A stretch of 64,000 bases of DNA, from contig NZ_JABRPL010000004.1 in the NCBI RefSeq assembly GCF_013249015.1, positions 1 through 64,000 on the forward strand, given 5' to 3'. The position numbers and the translations under genes were made by a program. Origin of the DNA: Rathayibacter agropyri. Its GTDB lineage: Bacteria; Actinomycetota; Actinomycetes; Actinomycetales; Microbacteriaceae. The notes beneath the pieces were generated by a model. It searched no databases. It was not told where the DNA came from and was given only the letters and a program-made list of their open reading frames with translations. Shown here one piece after another: positions 52,421 to 61,443 of this stretch (positions are counted from its first letter, which is position 1; the number at the start of each line of letters is the position of its first letter).

Positions 52421-53686
52421 GTGATTGATCCCGTACTTCTGCGCGAGCACCCGGACGTCCTCAAGCGCTCGCAGGAGGCGCGCGGCGACTCCGTCGAACT
52501 CGTCGACGAGGCGCTCGAAGCCGACCGTGTGCGCCGCGCGGCGATCACCGAGGCCGAGCGGTTGCGCGCCGAGCAGAACGCTTTCGGTAAGACAGTGGCG
52601 ACGGCCACAAAGGAGGAGAAGGTCGCGCTCGTGGCCGAGGCCCAGCGCCTCGCCTCCGCCGCACGGCAGGCCCAGCAGGAGGCGACCGACGCCGGCGAGC
52701 GCTTCACCGTGCTCGTGAAAAAGCTCGCCAACCCGATCATCCAGGGCGTTCCCGCGGGCGGCGAGGAGTCGTTCGAGCTCGTCAAGACGGTCGGCGAGCG
52801 CCCGGTGTTCGATTTCACGCCCCGCGACCACCTCGAACTCGGCGAACTGCTCGACGGTATCGACATGCAGCGCGGCGCCAAGGTCAGCGGTGCACGCTTC
52901 TACTTCCTCAAGGGCCTCGTCGCCCGCCTCGAGATCGCCCTGATGAACCTGGGGCTCGAGAAGGCGCTCGCCGTCGGCTTCACGCCGCTGATCACGCCGA
53001 CCCTGGTGCGGCCCGAGATCATGGACGGTACTGGCTTCCTCGGCGAGCACGACGATGAGGTGTACCGCCTCCGCGACGATGACCTTTACCTCACCGGCAC
53101 CAGCGAGGTGGCCCTGGCGGGCTATCACGCTGATGAGATCCTTGACCTCTCGAGCGGGGCCAAGCGCTACGCAGGCTGGAGCACCTGCTACCGCCGCGAG
53201 GCCGGCTCGGGCGGGCGCGACACCCGCGGCATCATCCGCGTGCACCAGTTCAGCAAGCTCGAGATGTTCGTGTACACCCTGCCCGAGGACGCGGAAGCGG
53301 AGCACGCGCGCCTCCTCTCGTACCAGGAGGACATCCTGCAGAGCCTCGGCCTGCACTACCGCGTGATCGACACCGCGGCCGGCGACCTCGGTCAGAGCGC
53401 CGCGCGCAAGTTCGACGTCGAAGCCTGGGTACCGACGCAGGAGACCTACCGCGAGTTGACGTCGACCTCGAACTGCACCACGTTCCAGGCCCGCCGCCTC
53501 GATACCCGCTACCGCACCGAGACCGGCAAGACGGCTCCGGTTGCCACCCTGAACGGCACGCTGGCGACGACGCGCTGGATCGTCGCGCTGCTCGAGACCC
53601 ACCAGCGGGCGGACGGCTCGGTGCTCGTCCCCGAGGCGCTGCGGCCCCACCTCGGTGGCCTGGAGATTCTCGAGCCCGTCTCGTGA
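52421..53686 (+). CDS. serS: Serine--tRNA ligase
   Basis: This 421-residue class II synthetase charges tRNA-Ser with serine. The N-terminal antiparallel coiled coil (about 28-105) that grips the long variable arm of tRNA-Ser is visible, followed by the catalytic core: motif 2 [20 protein letters not shown] and motif 3 [15 protein letters not shown]. It overlaps a HAD phosphatase gene by four bases. A tRNA-Ser gene lies 950 bases downstream. The GTG start is favoured by the promoter box. Confidence 0.95.
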   Translation: MIDPVLLREHPDVLKRSQEARGDSVELVDEALEADRVRRAAITEAERLRAEQNAFGKTVATATKEEKVALVAEAQRLASAARQAQQEATDAGERFTVLVKKLANPIIQGVPAGGEESFELVKTVGERPVFDFTPRDHLELGELLDGIDMQRGAKVSGARFYFLKGLVARLEIALMNLGLEKALAVGFTPLITPTLVRPEIMDGTGFLGEHDDEVYRLRDDDLYLTGTSEVALAGYHADEILDLSSGAKRYAGWSTCYRREAGSGGRDTRGIIRVHQFSKLEMFVYTLPEDAEAEHARLLSYQEDILQSLGLHYRVIDTAAGDLGQSAARKFDVEAWVPTQETYRELTSTSNCTTFQARRLDTRYRTETGKTAPVATLNGTLATTRWIVALLETHQRADGSVLVPEALRPHLGGLEILEPVS

Positions 53687-54495
53687 GCACCCGCTCCTCC
53701 GGCCGCCGCCTCGTCGCCCTCGACATCGACGGCACCGTCATGCACGAGGACGGCACCATCACCGACGCCGTAACGGAGGCGATCACCCGCGTGGCCGCGC
53801 AGGGTGACGAGGTCATGCTCGCCACCGGCCGCTCGCCCTCGTCAACCCTCCCGGTCGTCGCGCGCCTGGGCATCGCTCCCGAGTACGTCGTCTGCTGCAA
53901 CGGCGCCGTGACGCTGCGCCGCGACTCCGAGGGCGGCTATCGCGTCGAAACCGTCGAGACGTTCGATCCGACCGACGTCCTCGAGACCATCCGCCGCTCC
54001 CTCCCCGACGCGCACTATGCGGTCGAGGACGCTGCTGGCGCCTTCTTCTACACCGAGGCGTTCCCCGGCGGCGCGGTGATGGGCGCCGAGACCACCCACG
54101 TCCCCTTCGAGGAGCTGCTCGGCCGGCTCTGCACCCGAGTCGTCGTGATCTCGCCCGCGACCGGCATCGACGAGTTCATTGCCCTCGTTGAGGAGATGGG
54201 GCTGCACCAGGTGAGCTACGCCATCGGCTGGACCGCGTGGCTCGACATCGCCCCGAACGGCGTCAACAAGTCGACCGCGCTCGAGGTCGTCCGGCAGGAG
54301 CTGGGCATCGAGCGCAGCGACGTGGTCGCGCTGGGCGACGGCCGCAACGACATCGAGATGCTCACCTGGGCCTCTGCGGAGGGCGCGGGCCTCGCCATGG
54401 GCCAGGCGCCGGACGAAGTCCGAGCCGTCGCGTCCGCGGTGGTACCGACGGTGCACGAGGACGGCGTGGCGGTGGCGCTCTCGGGGCTGCGCTGA
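53683..54495 (+). CDS. HAD-superfamily Cof-type phosphatase
   Basis: This 270-residue haloacid dehalogenase-type hydrolase has motif I DIDGTVM (nucleophile Asp near residue 12), motif [11 protein letters not shown], motif III Lys in VNKSTALE and motif [15 protein letters not shown]2-type cap lies between motifs II and III. Members dephosphorylate sugar phosphates, flavin precursors or other small molecules; the substrate is unknown. Translation is coupled to serS through GTGA. Confidence 0.9.
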   Translation: MSTRSSGRRLVALDIDGTVMHEDGTITDAVTEAITRVAAQGDEVMLATGRSPSSTLPVVARLGIAPEYVVCCNGAVTLRRDSEGGYRVETVETFDPTDVLETIRRSLPDAHYAVEDAAGAFFYTEAFPGGAVMGAETTHVPFEELLGRLCTRVVVISPATGIDEFIALVEEMGLHQVSYAIGWTAWLDIAPNGVNKSTALEVVRQELGIERSDVVALGDGRNDIEMLTWASAEGAGLAMGQAPDEVRAVASAVVPTVHEDGVAVALSGLR

Positions 54496-54634
54496 GTTGG
54501 CCCGTTCGTCATCGAGGGTGAGAGCCTCCGAGCGCCCGTCCCAGGGCCGGATCCGGGCTGCGGGCCTCAGTTGCGAACGTGCCTCGCGCTCCGGACCCGG
54601 TTACTATCGGATGTCGCTTCCGCGGGAGCGACGA

Positions 54635-54719
54635 GGAGGGCTGTCCGAGCGGCCGATGGAGCCAGTCTTGAAAACTGGTGGGCAGAGATGTCTCGTGGGT
54701 TCGAATCCCACGCCCTCCG
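54635..54719 (+). tRNA. tRNA-Ser (anticodon TGA)
   Basis: The acceptor arms GGAGGGC and GCCCTCC pair, the anticodon loop is CTTGAAA in a CCAGT/ACTGG stem, a long variable arm is present and the T loop is GGTTCGAATCC. The CCA end is not encoded. A TACTAT box lies at 54602-54607. An accessory island begins just downstream. Confidence 0.95.
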
Positions 54720-54835
54720 CCGCGTAAGTACTGGGATCGGCTTGGGTTGGCTCGCTCGTCGGGCAGGGTCGTCTGGGAGGCAATCCCCTCCGAAACCCCG
54801 CGTCATCAGATCTGAACGCATCGGCTAGCATCACG

Positions 54836-55372
54836 ATGGTGACCACCGCACCGCCCGCGCCGAGCCACGACTTCCTGCCGGACCCGTTGCTCAACTTGAC
54901 GCAGCGGAAGGGCCGGTATGGAGTCGTGTACCTTCGCGCCCTCGCTGGTCAGGTCGGCTGTGGGATCGAGGAGACTCCTCCGGGGGAGGATGTTCAGGCG
55001 ATCGACGCCGACGTCAAGTTCCAAGCGGGAAGCGTCGCTGTTCAGGTCAAGACGACGCATAAGCACGCGATCGATGGCAAGAACGCCGAGATCCACTTCA
55101 CGCCGCATGTGGACTGGCTTCGGAAGTGGGGGAAGCTCAAGGTCCCCGTCTACTTCGTGGTCGTCGTGGTGCCGGATGACAGTGGTCAGTGGTTGGATCA
55201 CCACGCGGTCGGAACGCAGATGAACAGGACCGCCGCCTACTGGTGTCGGATCGATGTCACGACGGTCACCTCTGCGAACAAGATCGTGGTGCCGAGGAGT
55301 CAACGGCTGTCGGCAGAGACCTTGATCGCCTGGGAAAACGATCTCCTCGACTGTTTCAAGGCAGGTGCATGA
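54836..55372 (+). CDS. DUF4365-family nuclease-like protein
   Basis: This 178-residue protein has the DUF4365 layout: LTQRKGRYGVVYLRALAG, then DADVKFQAGSVAVQVKTT, in which Asp and QxK match the PD-(D/E)XK metal site, followed by WLRKWGKLKVPVYFVVVV. Members occur near defence and mobile genes, but their biological role is not settled. TAGCAT lies just upstream. The stop overlaps the next ATG (ATGA). It sits between a tRNA-Ser and an integrase remnant, and base composition appears more AT-rich than the core genes. Confidence 0.75.
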   Translation: MVTTAPPAPSHDFLPDPLLNLTQRKGRYGVVYLRALAGQVGCGIEETPPGEDVQAIDADVKFQAGSVAVQVKTTHKHAIDGKNAEIHFTPHVDWLRKWGKLKVPVYFVVVVVPDDSGQWLDHHAVGTQMNRTAAYWCRIDVTTVTSANKIVVPRSQRLSAETLIAWENDLLDCFKAGA

Positions 55373-56535
55373 TGGCTAGCGCGCGAGACCTCCGGGTCAA
55401 CGTAGCGAGCTATTTGGCGCGCAACGGCTGGCAGGCTGGAAGTGGCGGCGGAGCAGGCGAGCTGTGGACCCAAACGCGCCCGAACGCTGGCGACGTGCTG
55501 CTTGCGGTTCCGTACGAGGTGGACCAGGAATCCTTCGAGTTCAACGCCTTGGTTGAACGTCTTGCCATGCACGAGCGAAGAGACGTCGTGGTGATCCGCG
55601 ATGCGCTCGAGTCGGAGTTTCTCGATACTCAGAGCTACCGAGTCTCTGATCGCTTCGTTCGAGATGACGCGGCTCTTTTGGGCAGCGCCTTCACGATCCT
55701 GAACTCAGCGCGCAAGCTCCTGCGAGCCGCAGCCACCACGGCCCGTAAGCCGCGCCCGCGCATCGGCTCAAATTACAGCAGGCCAGCGGATGAACTGGCC
55801 GCGAAGGCGAGGCTCTCCCACACGCGTCGAGGGTCGTTCGTGGTGCCGATCGTCATGCCAGTGGACCCGCCTGCTTCTTCTGACGGGCAGCTGGACTCCG
55901 CGCTGGCACCTATCGAGCCGAGCGAGCGCAGGGTTACTCGGACCCTTGCAAGCGCGGTCACCGCCATTGACACCATCGCGATCAAGCCGGAGAAGGAGCC
56001 TGGGCCCGACGAGATCATGGGTCTCGTCCAGAGTGGTGTCAGCATGGAGCTGGTTGCCGCGGTTCGGGACATCGCGCTCGATCCTGGAGTCGAGGCCTTC
56101 GACACCTCGTTCCGGTGGGCGGCAGCTCTCGGAGCGCCGGGTCGAATGCCGGACCGAGTGGTCATCCCACGCGAGGCAGCGTCGCTGCTTGGCAAGGTCG
56201 CCTTGACGCTCGGTAGGACCCGACCAGAGCCGGAAGCTTCGGTGTCTGGGCAGATTGTCCAGATCCGTTATGTGCAGGACGATCCGACTGGTGAACTTGC
56301 TATTCGCGTGGAACGGACGAATCGACAAGCCGACATTTTCGTCACTGTGAGTAGCGACGTCATCCATGATGCCTACGTGTGGGCTCGGAATCACCGGGCG
56401 GTGCTTGCTCGGGGGCTGATCGAACGAAGCCCGGGCCGTCCCCTGGCGATACCTAATCCCACGGATGTCGTCCCGATCGACGTCTTGTTCAACATCACGA
56501 TCGATTCTTCGCTTTCCGAAGCTAGCGAGCGCTGA
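55369..56535 (+). CDS. 388-residue unknown protein paired with the DUF4365 gene
   Basis: The frame starts at ATG 55369, overlapping the DUF4365 stop by four bases. The N terminus has RVNVASYLARNGWQAGSGGG, then a segment (VPYEVDQESFEFNALVERLA) of nuclease- or ligand-binding-like alpha/beta pattern; the centre is linker-like (residues 130-175), and the C-terminal part (about 230-388) is alpha/beta with VVIPREAASLLGKVALTLG. No domain, signal peptide or membrane segment is recognised. The pairing suggests a two-component toxin, defence or restriction-like unit, but this is inference. Confidence 0.7.
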   Translation: MMASARDLRVNVASYLARNGWQAGSGGGAGELWTQTRPNAGDVLLAVPYEVDQESFEFNALVERLAMHERRDVVVIRDALESEFLDTQSYRVSDRFVRDDAALLGSAFTILNSARKLLRAAATTARKPRPRIGSNYSRPADELAAKARLSHTRRGSFVVPIVMPVDPPASSDGQLDSALAPIEPSERRVTRTLASAVTAIDTIAIKPEKEPGPDEIMGLVQSGVSMELVAAVRDIALDPGVEAFDTSFRWAAALGAPGRMPDRVVIPREAASLLGKVALTLGRTRPEPEASVSGQIVQIRYVQDDPTGELAIRVERTNRQADIFVTVSSDVIHDAYVWARNHRAVLARGLIERSPGRPLAIPNPTDVVPIDVLFNITIDSSLSEASER

Positions 56536-56920
56536 CGAACGCCTCGAACTGCGCGATCTGCGCGTTGTAGTGGGCCTGGTACAGGTGGCCGTAGATGCCG
56601 TCGGAGCCATGGTGCCCCATCCACCGGCTCACCTCGTAGGGCTTGAACCCCGCGGCGAGCATCAGAGACGCGTACGTGTGGCGGAGGTCGTGGAAGCGCA
56701 TCTTGTCCGCGTTGCCGAGGCGCTGCGCTGCAGGGACCATGTGGTATCGGCGCACCCGGCCCGTGTCGAGCGGCTGCGTCCAGTCCAGGCGGCGCGACGC
56801 GTGAGCGTTGCCCGGGAAGAACAGCGCGTGGAGGTCGCCGGAGGCCGGGTGCGCCACCAGCAGGCGCCGTAGCTCGGCGACGAGCGCACGGCTGCGCGGT
56901 CGGGAGTCGACGTCTCCTCT
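56522..56920 (-). pseudogene. Remnant of a tyrosine-type integrase (C-terminal catalytic part only)
   Basis: About 132 residues match the end of phage/island integrases: FHDLRHTYASLML (HxLR, with catalytic His and Arg), GHHGSDGIYGHLY (GH motif and the catalytic Tyr). The N-terminal DNA-binding half and the first catalytic Arg box are missing, and no start codon with a ribosome site precedes the remnant. It overlaps the end of the unknown gene by 14 bases. It marks an old integration event near the tRNA-Ser. Confidence 0.85.
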
Positions 56921-57052
56921 CGCGGTCAGCCCGCCCCCAACCCCGTCGCCCGCCACTTTCTTCCGGATCGCGCCACCCGTCTGTATAGGATTGCGCGACG
57001 CCCGGGGCCGATCCCGGGTTCGCACCACTGACGCCTCGACACCGGGAGACGG

Positions 57053-58372
57053 ATGCGCCGTACGAGCCCCGCGACACAGACTCGCGACTCCGCACGCACT
57101 CCGCGGCCCTTGATGCGACACGGTCGCCAGAAGCGGCACTCGCTCGCGCGCACTCTGGTGAAGGGTGCCGCAGCCGTTGGAGGAGTCGGCGTCGTCGCCT
57201 CCGTGTCGGTCGTTGCGATCGCAGCGACCCTGGTTGTGCAGTCGGCGCGGCCGCCGGTCGACCTGCACCCGGTCGCCGCGGGCTCGGGTGTCCAGGCGGG
57301 CGCGGCCGCAGAGATCGGCGCTCTCGAAGGCGGCTTCAATGTCCTCGTCGTGGGCAGTGACTCCCGCAAGGGGCAGGGCGACGCTTACGGCGACCCCGAG
57401 CAGGAGACGAGCGTCCTCAATGACGTCAACATGCTGATGCATGTCTCGGCCGACCACAGCAACGCGACGGTGATCAGCTTCCCGCGCGACATGTACGTCG
57501 ACATCCCATCCTGCGTGAACGCGGCGACCGGTGAGACGATCCCGGCACGGTCTGACATGAAGATCAACGAGGCGATGGGGAGCGACGTGAGCCTCGGCTG
57601 CGTCGCGGGAGTCGTCGAGGATCTGATGGGAGTCCGCGTCGACTACGGCGCGGTTGTTCAGTTCAACGGCGTGATCGAGATGTCGAATGCGGTCGGCGGA
57701 GTCGACGTCTGCGTCGCCACCGAGATCGCCGACCCCTACACCAACACCTACCTTGAGCCAGGCATGCACTCCCTGAAGGGTATGGCGGCACTGCAATTCC
57801 TCCGCAGCCGCCACGGCATCGGCGACGGCAGCGACCTCACCCGAATCAGCAACCAGCAGGTGTTCCTCTCCTCGCTCGTGCGTGAGATCAAGAGCACCGA
57901 CACGCTGTTGAACCCGGTCGCCCTCTACGGCCTGGCGAAGGCCGCGCTGCGCAACATGACGCTCTCGACCGAGTTGAGCAACGTCAACACGATGGTGCAG
58001 ATGGGCCTCGCCCTCAAGGACGTCGATCTCGCGAACGTCGTTTTCGCGCAGTATCCGACCGGTGCGACGGGGAGCGGTGTCGAGCCCGACCGCGCCGCTG
58101 GCGACATACTCGCCACCGCGCTCCAGACCGACCAGCCGATCGCCCTGACCGGCGGCACGGGTGCCGGAGCGAAGGTGGAGGGTGAGACTCCGGCTTCCGC
58201 CGATTCCTCGGCTCCCTCCGGCCCGGCGAGTGCCGAGCCGCTCGCGACGGCGGAGGCAACGCCCGGCACTCCCGCATCCGCCCCCGGGGATGAATCCAAG
58301 GTTGCCCTGCCACAATCGGTCACCGGCCAGAGCGCCGACCAGCAGACCTGCTCGGTCGGGTTCTTCGGCTGA
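57053..58372 (+). CDS. LytR-CpsA-Psr (LCP) family wall-polymer transferase, first copy
   Basis: This 439-residue protein has an N-terminal cytoplasmic segment, one membrane helix (about 38-62) and an extracytoplasmic LCP domain (about 90-350). Conserved parts are LVVGSDSRKG, SFPRDMYVDIP (Arg and Asp of the active site), KINEAM, FNGVIEMSNAVGGVDVC and RSRHGIGDGSDLTR. LCP enzymes attach wall polymers such as teichoic-like or arabinogalactan chains to peptidoglycan. The C-terminal 80 residues are Ala/Pro/Thr-rich. It has a close paralogue immediately downstream. Confidence 0.92.
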   Translation: MRRTSPATQTRDSARTPRPLMRHGRQKRHSLARTLVKGAAAVGGVGVVASVSVVAIAATLVVQSARPPVDLHPVAAGSGVQAGAAAEIGALEGGFNVLVVGSDSRKGQGDAYGDPEQETSVLNDVNMLMHVSADHSNATVISFPRDMYVDIPSCVNAATGETIPARSDMKINEAMGSDVSLGCVAGVVEDLMGVRVDYGAVVQFNGVIEMSNAVGGVDVCVATEIADPYTNTYLEPGMHSLKGMAALQFLRSRHGIGDGSDLTRISNQQVFLSSLVREIKSTDTLLNPVALYGLAKAALRNMTLSTELSNVNTMVQMGLALKDVDLANVVFAQYPTGATGSGVEPDRAAGDILATALQTDQPIALTGGTGAGAKVEGETPASADSSAPSGPASAEPLATAEATPGTPASAPGDESKVALPQSVTGQSADQQTCSVGFFG

Positions 58373-58464
58373 GCCGAGGGCGGGCATGCACTGCACGTGC
58401 ACACCTCCTCGGACGTTGACTGCGGGACAACCCGCGCCCCGCAGCCGAGAGAGAGCACGACCCA

Positions 58465-59676
58465 ATGAGCCAACACTCGTCCACCAGGACCACAGCAGCA
58501 CGGCACGGCCGCCTGCACCGTCAGAGCGGGCTGCGTTTCGCCGCGCGGGTCCTCGCGGCCTGTGTCGGAGTCGGAGTAGTGAGCACCGTCTGCATCGTCG
58601 CCATCGCGGTCTCGATGATTGCGGGCGGCGCACGCGCCGCCGTCGACCTCGGCAGTGGGCCGGCTCCCGAGATCGCTGCGATTGAGGGCGGAGTCAACAT
58701 CCTGCTCGCCGGCAGCGACAGCGCAGACGGATCGGCCGCGGGCGCGTTCGGGGAGCGATCCGAAAACCTCAATGACGTGACGATGCTGATGCACATCTCC
58801 GACGACCACTCCACCGTCGAGGTCATCAGCTTCCCGCGCGACCTCTACGTGCCGATCCCCTCGTGCACGAATCCGGCGACCGGCGCTGTCTCCGCGGCGG
58901 TCAACTCCGCCAAGATCAACACCTCGCTTGAGGCCGGAGGACTGGCCTGCACCGTGCGGACGGTCGAGCAGCTGACCGGGCTCACGATTCCCTACGCCGC
59001 ACTGATCCAGTTCGAGGGCGTTATCGAGATGTCGAATGCGGTTGGCGGAGTCGATGTCTGCGTCGCCTCGCCGATCCAGGACGAATACACGGGGCTGAAC
59101 CTCGACGCGGGGACCCACACCCTCGTTGGAGCCGAGGCGCTGGCCTTCCTGCGCACCCGGCACGGAGTCGGTGACGGCAGCGACCTGACCCGCATCTCAA
59201 GCCAGCAGGTTTACCTCTCGTCGCTCGTGCGAAAGGTGAAGAGCGCATCGACGCTCTCGAATCCGGTCAATCTTTACGGACTAGCGAGGGCGGCGGTCTC
59301 GAACATGCAGCTGTCGACCTCGCTCCAGGACATCAACACGCTCGTCTCGATCGGGCTCGCCGTGAAGGACGTCGACCTCGCCAAAGTTGTCTTCGTCCAG
59401 TACCCGACGTTCATCGAGGGCAACGGCGTATATCCCAGCAAAGAGGCGGCGTCGGCACTGAACGCCGCGCTGCTCGCCGACCAGCCGATCACGCTCACCG
59501 GCACGACGGGCGGTGGAGCGCAGGCGCCGGGTGCGACGCCGACGGCCGCGGCTCCTGCGAATCCGACGCCCGCTGCGCCGACGACGGAGGGCCCCGTGAC
59601 CCTTCCGAGCGACGTCTCGGGTCAGACCGCCCAGCAGCAGACCTGCACGATTGGTCGCCCGCTCTCCGACCAGTAG
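58465..59676 (+). CDS. LytR-CpsA-Psr (LCP) family wall-polymer transferase, second copy
   Basis: This 403-residue paralogue of the preceding gene has one N-terminal membrane helix (about 25-50) and the same LCP landmarks: LLAGSDSADG, SFPRDLYVPIP, KINTSL, FEGVIEMSNAVGGVDVC and RTRHGVGDGSDLTR. The variable parts are the N terminus and the Ala/Pro/Thr tail. It starts 92 bases after the first copy, with GAGAGAG upstream, so the two are probably co-transcribed. The tandem pair looks like a local duplication. Confidence 0.92.
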   Translation: MSQHSSTRTTAARHGRLHRQSGLRFAARVLAACVGVGVVSTVCIVAIAVSMIAGGARAAVDLGSGPAPEIAAIEGGVNILLAGSDSADGSAAGAFGERSENLNDVTMLMHISDDHSTVEVISFPRDLYVPIPSCTNPATGAVSAAVNSAKINTSLEAGGLACTVRTVEQLTGLTIPYAALIQFEGVIEMSNAVGGVDVCVASPIQDEYTGLNLDAGTHTLVGAEALAFLRTRHGVGDGSDLTRISSQQVYLSSLVRKVKSASTLSNPVNLYGLARAAVSNMQLSTSLQDINTLVSIGLAVKDVDLAKVVFVQYPTFIEGNGVYPSKEAASALNAALLADQPITLTGTTGGGAQAPGATPTAAAPANPTPAAPTTEGPVTLPSDVSGQTAQQQTCTIGRPLSDQ

Positions 59677-59853
59677 AGCGGCGGCAGGCCGTTGCCGACG
59701 CATCGAGGCTGCCCGCTGGCGCCGAGACACCGTAGCCGCCTGGCCGTCGCGGTCGGCATCGCGGTGGCTTAGCGATAGCGCCGGACGCCGGTGTCGCAGG
59801 CGTCGCGCGCGTGCGGTTATGATGGTCGTCGTGCGTCCGCCAGCGGGCGCTCA

Positions 59854-59944
59854 GGAGTCGTCGCATAGTCCGGTCGAGTGCACCACCCTGCTAAGGTGGA
59901 GAACCCTTTATTGGGTTCCGTGGGTTCAAATCCCACCGACTCCG
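59854..59944 (+). tRNA. tRNA-Ser (anticodon GCT)
   Basis: Acceptor arms GGAGTCG/CGACTCC, anticodon loop CTGCTAA in a CCACC/GGTGG stem, a long variable arm and T loop GGTTCAAATCC are present. CCA is not encoded. A TATGAT box lies about 30 bases upstream (59818-59823). Confidence 0.95.
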
Positions 59945-59950
59945 CACCTC

Positions 59951-59980
59951 CCGAAGGCCCCGCTCCGGCGGGGCTTTCGG
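59951..59980 (+). terminator. Intrinsic-type terminator after tRNA-Ser(GCT)
   Basis: CCGAAGGCCCCGC (59951-59963) pairs with GCGGGGCTTTCGG (59968-59980) with one G-T wobble and a TCCG loop, 7 bases after the tRNA. Confidence 0.85.
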
Positions 59981-60071
59981 CGTTTCTCCGCATGTTGCCC
60001 GAGGGGCCGCACGACCTCGCGGTCACTGCTCGGCCTCGGTCGCACTCGGGCCCGGCGCCGGCTCGACCGGC

Positions 60072-60077
60072 TACCCT
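60072..60077 (+). promoter_or_regulatory. Leaderless-type -10 element of the 169-residue gene
   Basis: TACCCT ends 6 bases before the ATG at 60084. Confidence 0.45.
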
Positions 60078-60083
60078 GATCGG

Positions 60084-60593
60084 ATGCCCAGCCCGATCCT
60101 CGACACCCTGTCCGCCCCTCCAGCGCGGAGGGACGTCGCCTCGATTCGCGGCGCGCTCGCGGAGGTCGCGATCGGCGACTCCGTCCGCGTCCTCGTCCGC
60201 TCGGCACGCTACGGTCTCTACGGCATCGAGGGTGTCGTTCGGCAGGCGGTCGGCGGCGAACTCGTCGTCGCGGACGTGTTCCTCGGCACCGGCACCGAGA
60301 TCCAGAGCATCGCGCTCGCGCCTGTTGCCGATGAGGTGGGCGGTGAGCGGTCCGTCGAGGGGCTGCAGCACGGGGACCTCGTGCGGGTCGCTTTTTCCAC
60401 TCCCGCGCTCGGCTCATTCACGATGACGGGGCCGCTGACGGCCGGCGGGCGCGATCCGCTCCTCCTCGTGGGGAGCTGGATTGTCGCCGACGGCGCCGAT
60501 GTCGGGCGCTATGTCGATCGCATCGAGCGCGTCACCGCGTCGACGATTCACGAGAAGCACGTCCCCGGGCACCGGTCGGCGGTTGAGGAGTAG
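60084..60593 (+). CDS. Hypothetical all-beta protein, 169 residues
   Basis: The protein starts MPSPILDTLSAPPARR and is predicted mostly beta strand, with VRVLVRSARYGLYGIEGVV, LVVADVFLGTGTEI and a C-terminal LLLVGSWIVADGADVGRYVDR. It lacks Cys, membrane helices and catalytic signatures. Codon use and the promoter box support a real gene. It ends just before tandem repeats that lead into the convergent nei-like gene. No family is recognised. Confidence 0.65.
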   Translation: MPSPILDTLSAPPARRDVASIRGALAEVAIGDSVRVLVRSARYGLYGIEGVVRQAVGGELVVADVFLGTGTEIQSIALAPVADEVGGERSVEGLQHGDLVRVAFSTPALGSFTMTGPLTAGGRDPLLLVGSWIVADGADVGRYVDRIERVTASTIHEKHVPGHRSAVEE

Positions 60594-60597
60594 CCGC

Positions 60598-60648
60598 CGT
60601 CAGCTTGAGCAGTGCGTCAGCTTGAGTAGAGCATCAGCTCTGGCAGTG
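60598..60648. repeat. 17-bp tandem repeat across the nei-like stop codon
   Basis: Three 17-base units start at 60598, 60615 and 60632; the first reads CGTCAGCTTGAGCAGTG. The first two differ at two positions. The third contains the stop and last codons of the nei-like gene and matches the first at 13 of 17. Confidence 0.75.
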
Positions 60649-61425
60649 CGGGCACCAGTAGGTGACCCGCAGCTGTAGCTCGTCGTCGCCGAGTTCGCCA
60701 CGCTCGATCGGGGTGCCGCACCGGCGGCACGGCTTGCGGTCGCGACCATAGACCCACAGCTGCTGACCGGGGCGGAGATTGCCGGTGGTGGTGCGCTCGA
60801 TGCGCTCGCGGTTGACCGTGATGAGGCGCTTCGCGAGCGCGATGGTCCGCACGAGGTCGCCGCTCTCGCCGACCGGGCGGGTGGGCAGCACGCCACGGAG
60901 GAAGCAGAGCTCGGCCCGGTAGACGTTGCCGAGCCCGGCCATGATCCGCTGGTCGAGCAGGGCCAGGCCGATCGGACGATCGTGGTCGGCGGAGAGACGG
61001 CGCAGCGCTTCGTCGGCGTCCCAGTCCGGGCCGAGCAGGTCGGGGCCGAGGTAGCCGACGACGTCCTCCTCCGCCGAGCGCGGCACGATCTCGAGCAGGC
61101 CGAGTTCGAAGCCCACGGCTTGCCAGCGCTCGGTTTCTAGGATGATCCGCGCTTGGAACGCCGGCCGATGCCACTTCGGCTGCCGGCCGTCGCCCCGCGC
61201 ATAGAGGTGCCAGCTGCCCTCCATCTTGAGGTGGGAGTGGATCAGCGCGTCGCCCACCCGCATCAGCAGATGCTTGCCGCGCGGTAGGACCTTATGGATC
61301 GTCTCGCCGGCGAGATCGACGGTCGCGTACTTCGGCACGCGGACGTCGCAGCGGGTCAGCACGTCGCCGTCGAGCGCTTCGGCGAGGTTGTGGGCGGAGC
61401 GGTACACGGTGTCACCCTCGGGCAC
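60634..61425 (-). CDS. Fpg/Nei-family DNA glycosylase (Nei2-like)
   Basis: This 263-residue repair enzyme removes oxidised bases and nicks the abasic site. The N terminus MPEGDTVYRSA (catalytic Pro2, Glu3) is that of the family, K54-region GKHLLMRVGD and HSHLKMEGSW follow, and the helix-two-turn-helix DQRIMAGLGNVYRAELCF is present. The zinc finger CRRCGTPI...YWCPHC ends the protein. It is adjacent to the lhr gene (18 bases upstream), a pairing common in actinobacteria. Its end is part of a tandem repeat. Confidence 0.92.
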   Translation of the reverse strand: MPEGDTVYRSAHNLAEALDGDVLTRCDVRVPKYATVDLAGETIHKVLPRGKHLLMRVGDALIHSHLKMEGSWHLYARGDGRQPKWHRPAFQARIILETERWQAVGFELGLLEIVPRSAEEDVVGYLGPDLLGPDWDADEALRRLSADHDRPIGLALLDQRIMAGLGNVYRAELCFLRGVLPTRPVGESGDLVRTIALAKRLITVNRERIERTTTGNLRPGQQLWVYGRDRKPCRRCGTPIERGELGDDELQLRVTYWCPHCQS

Positions 61426-61443
61426 GGCTGCCCCTTCCCGCGC

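Noticed and set aside
56980-57030. Possible attachment-site repeat of the tRNA-Ser 3' end near the integrase remnant
   Set aside because: Only the short GGGTTCG of the T loop recurs, which is too common for an att site.
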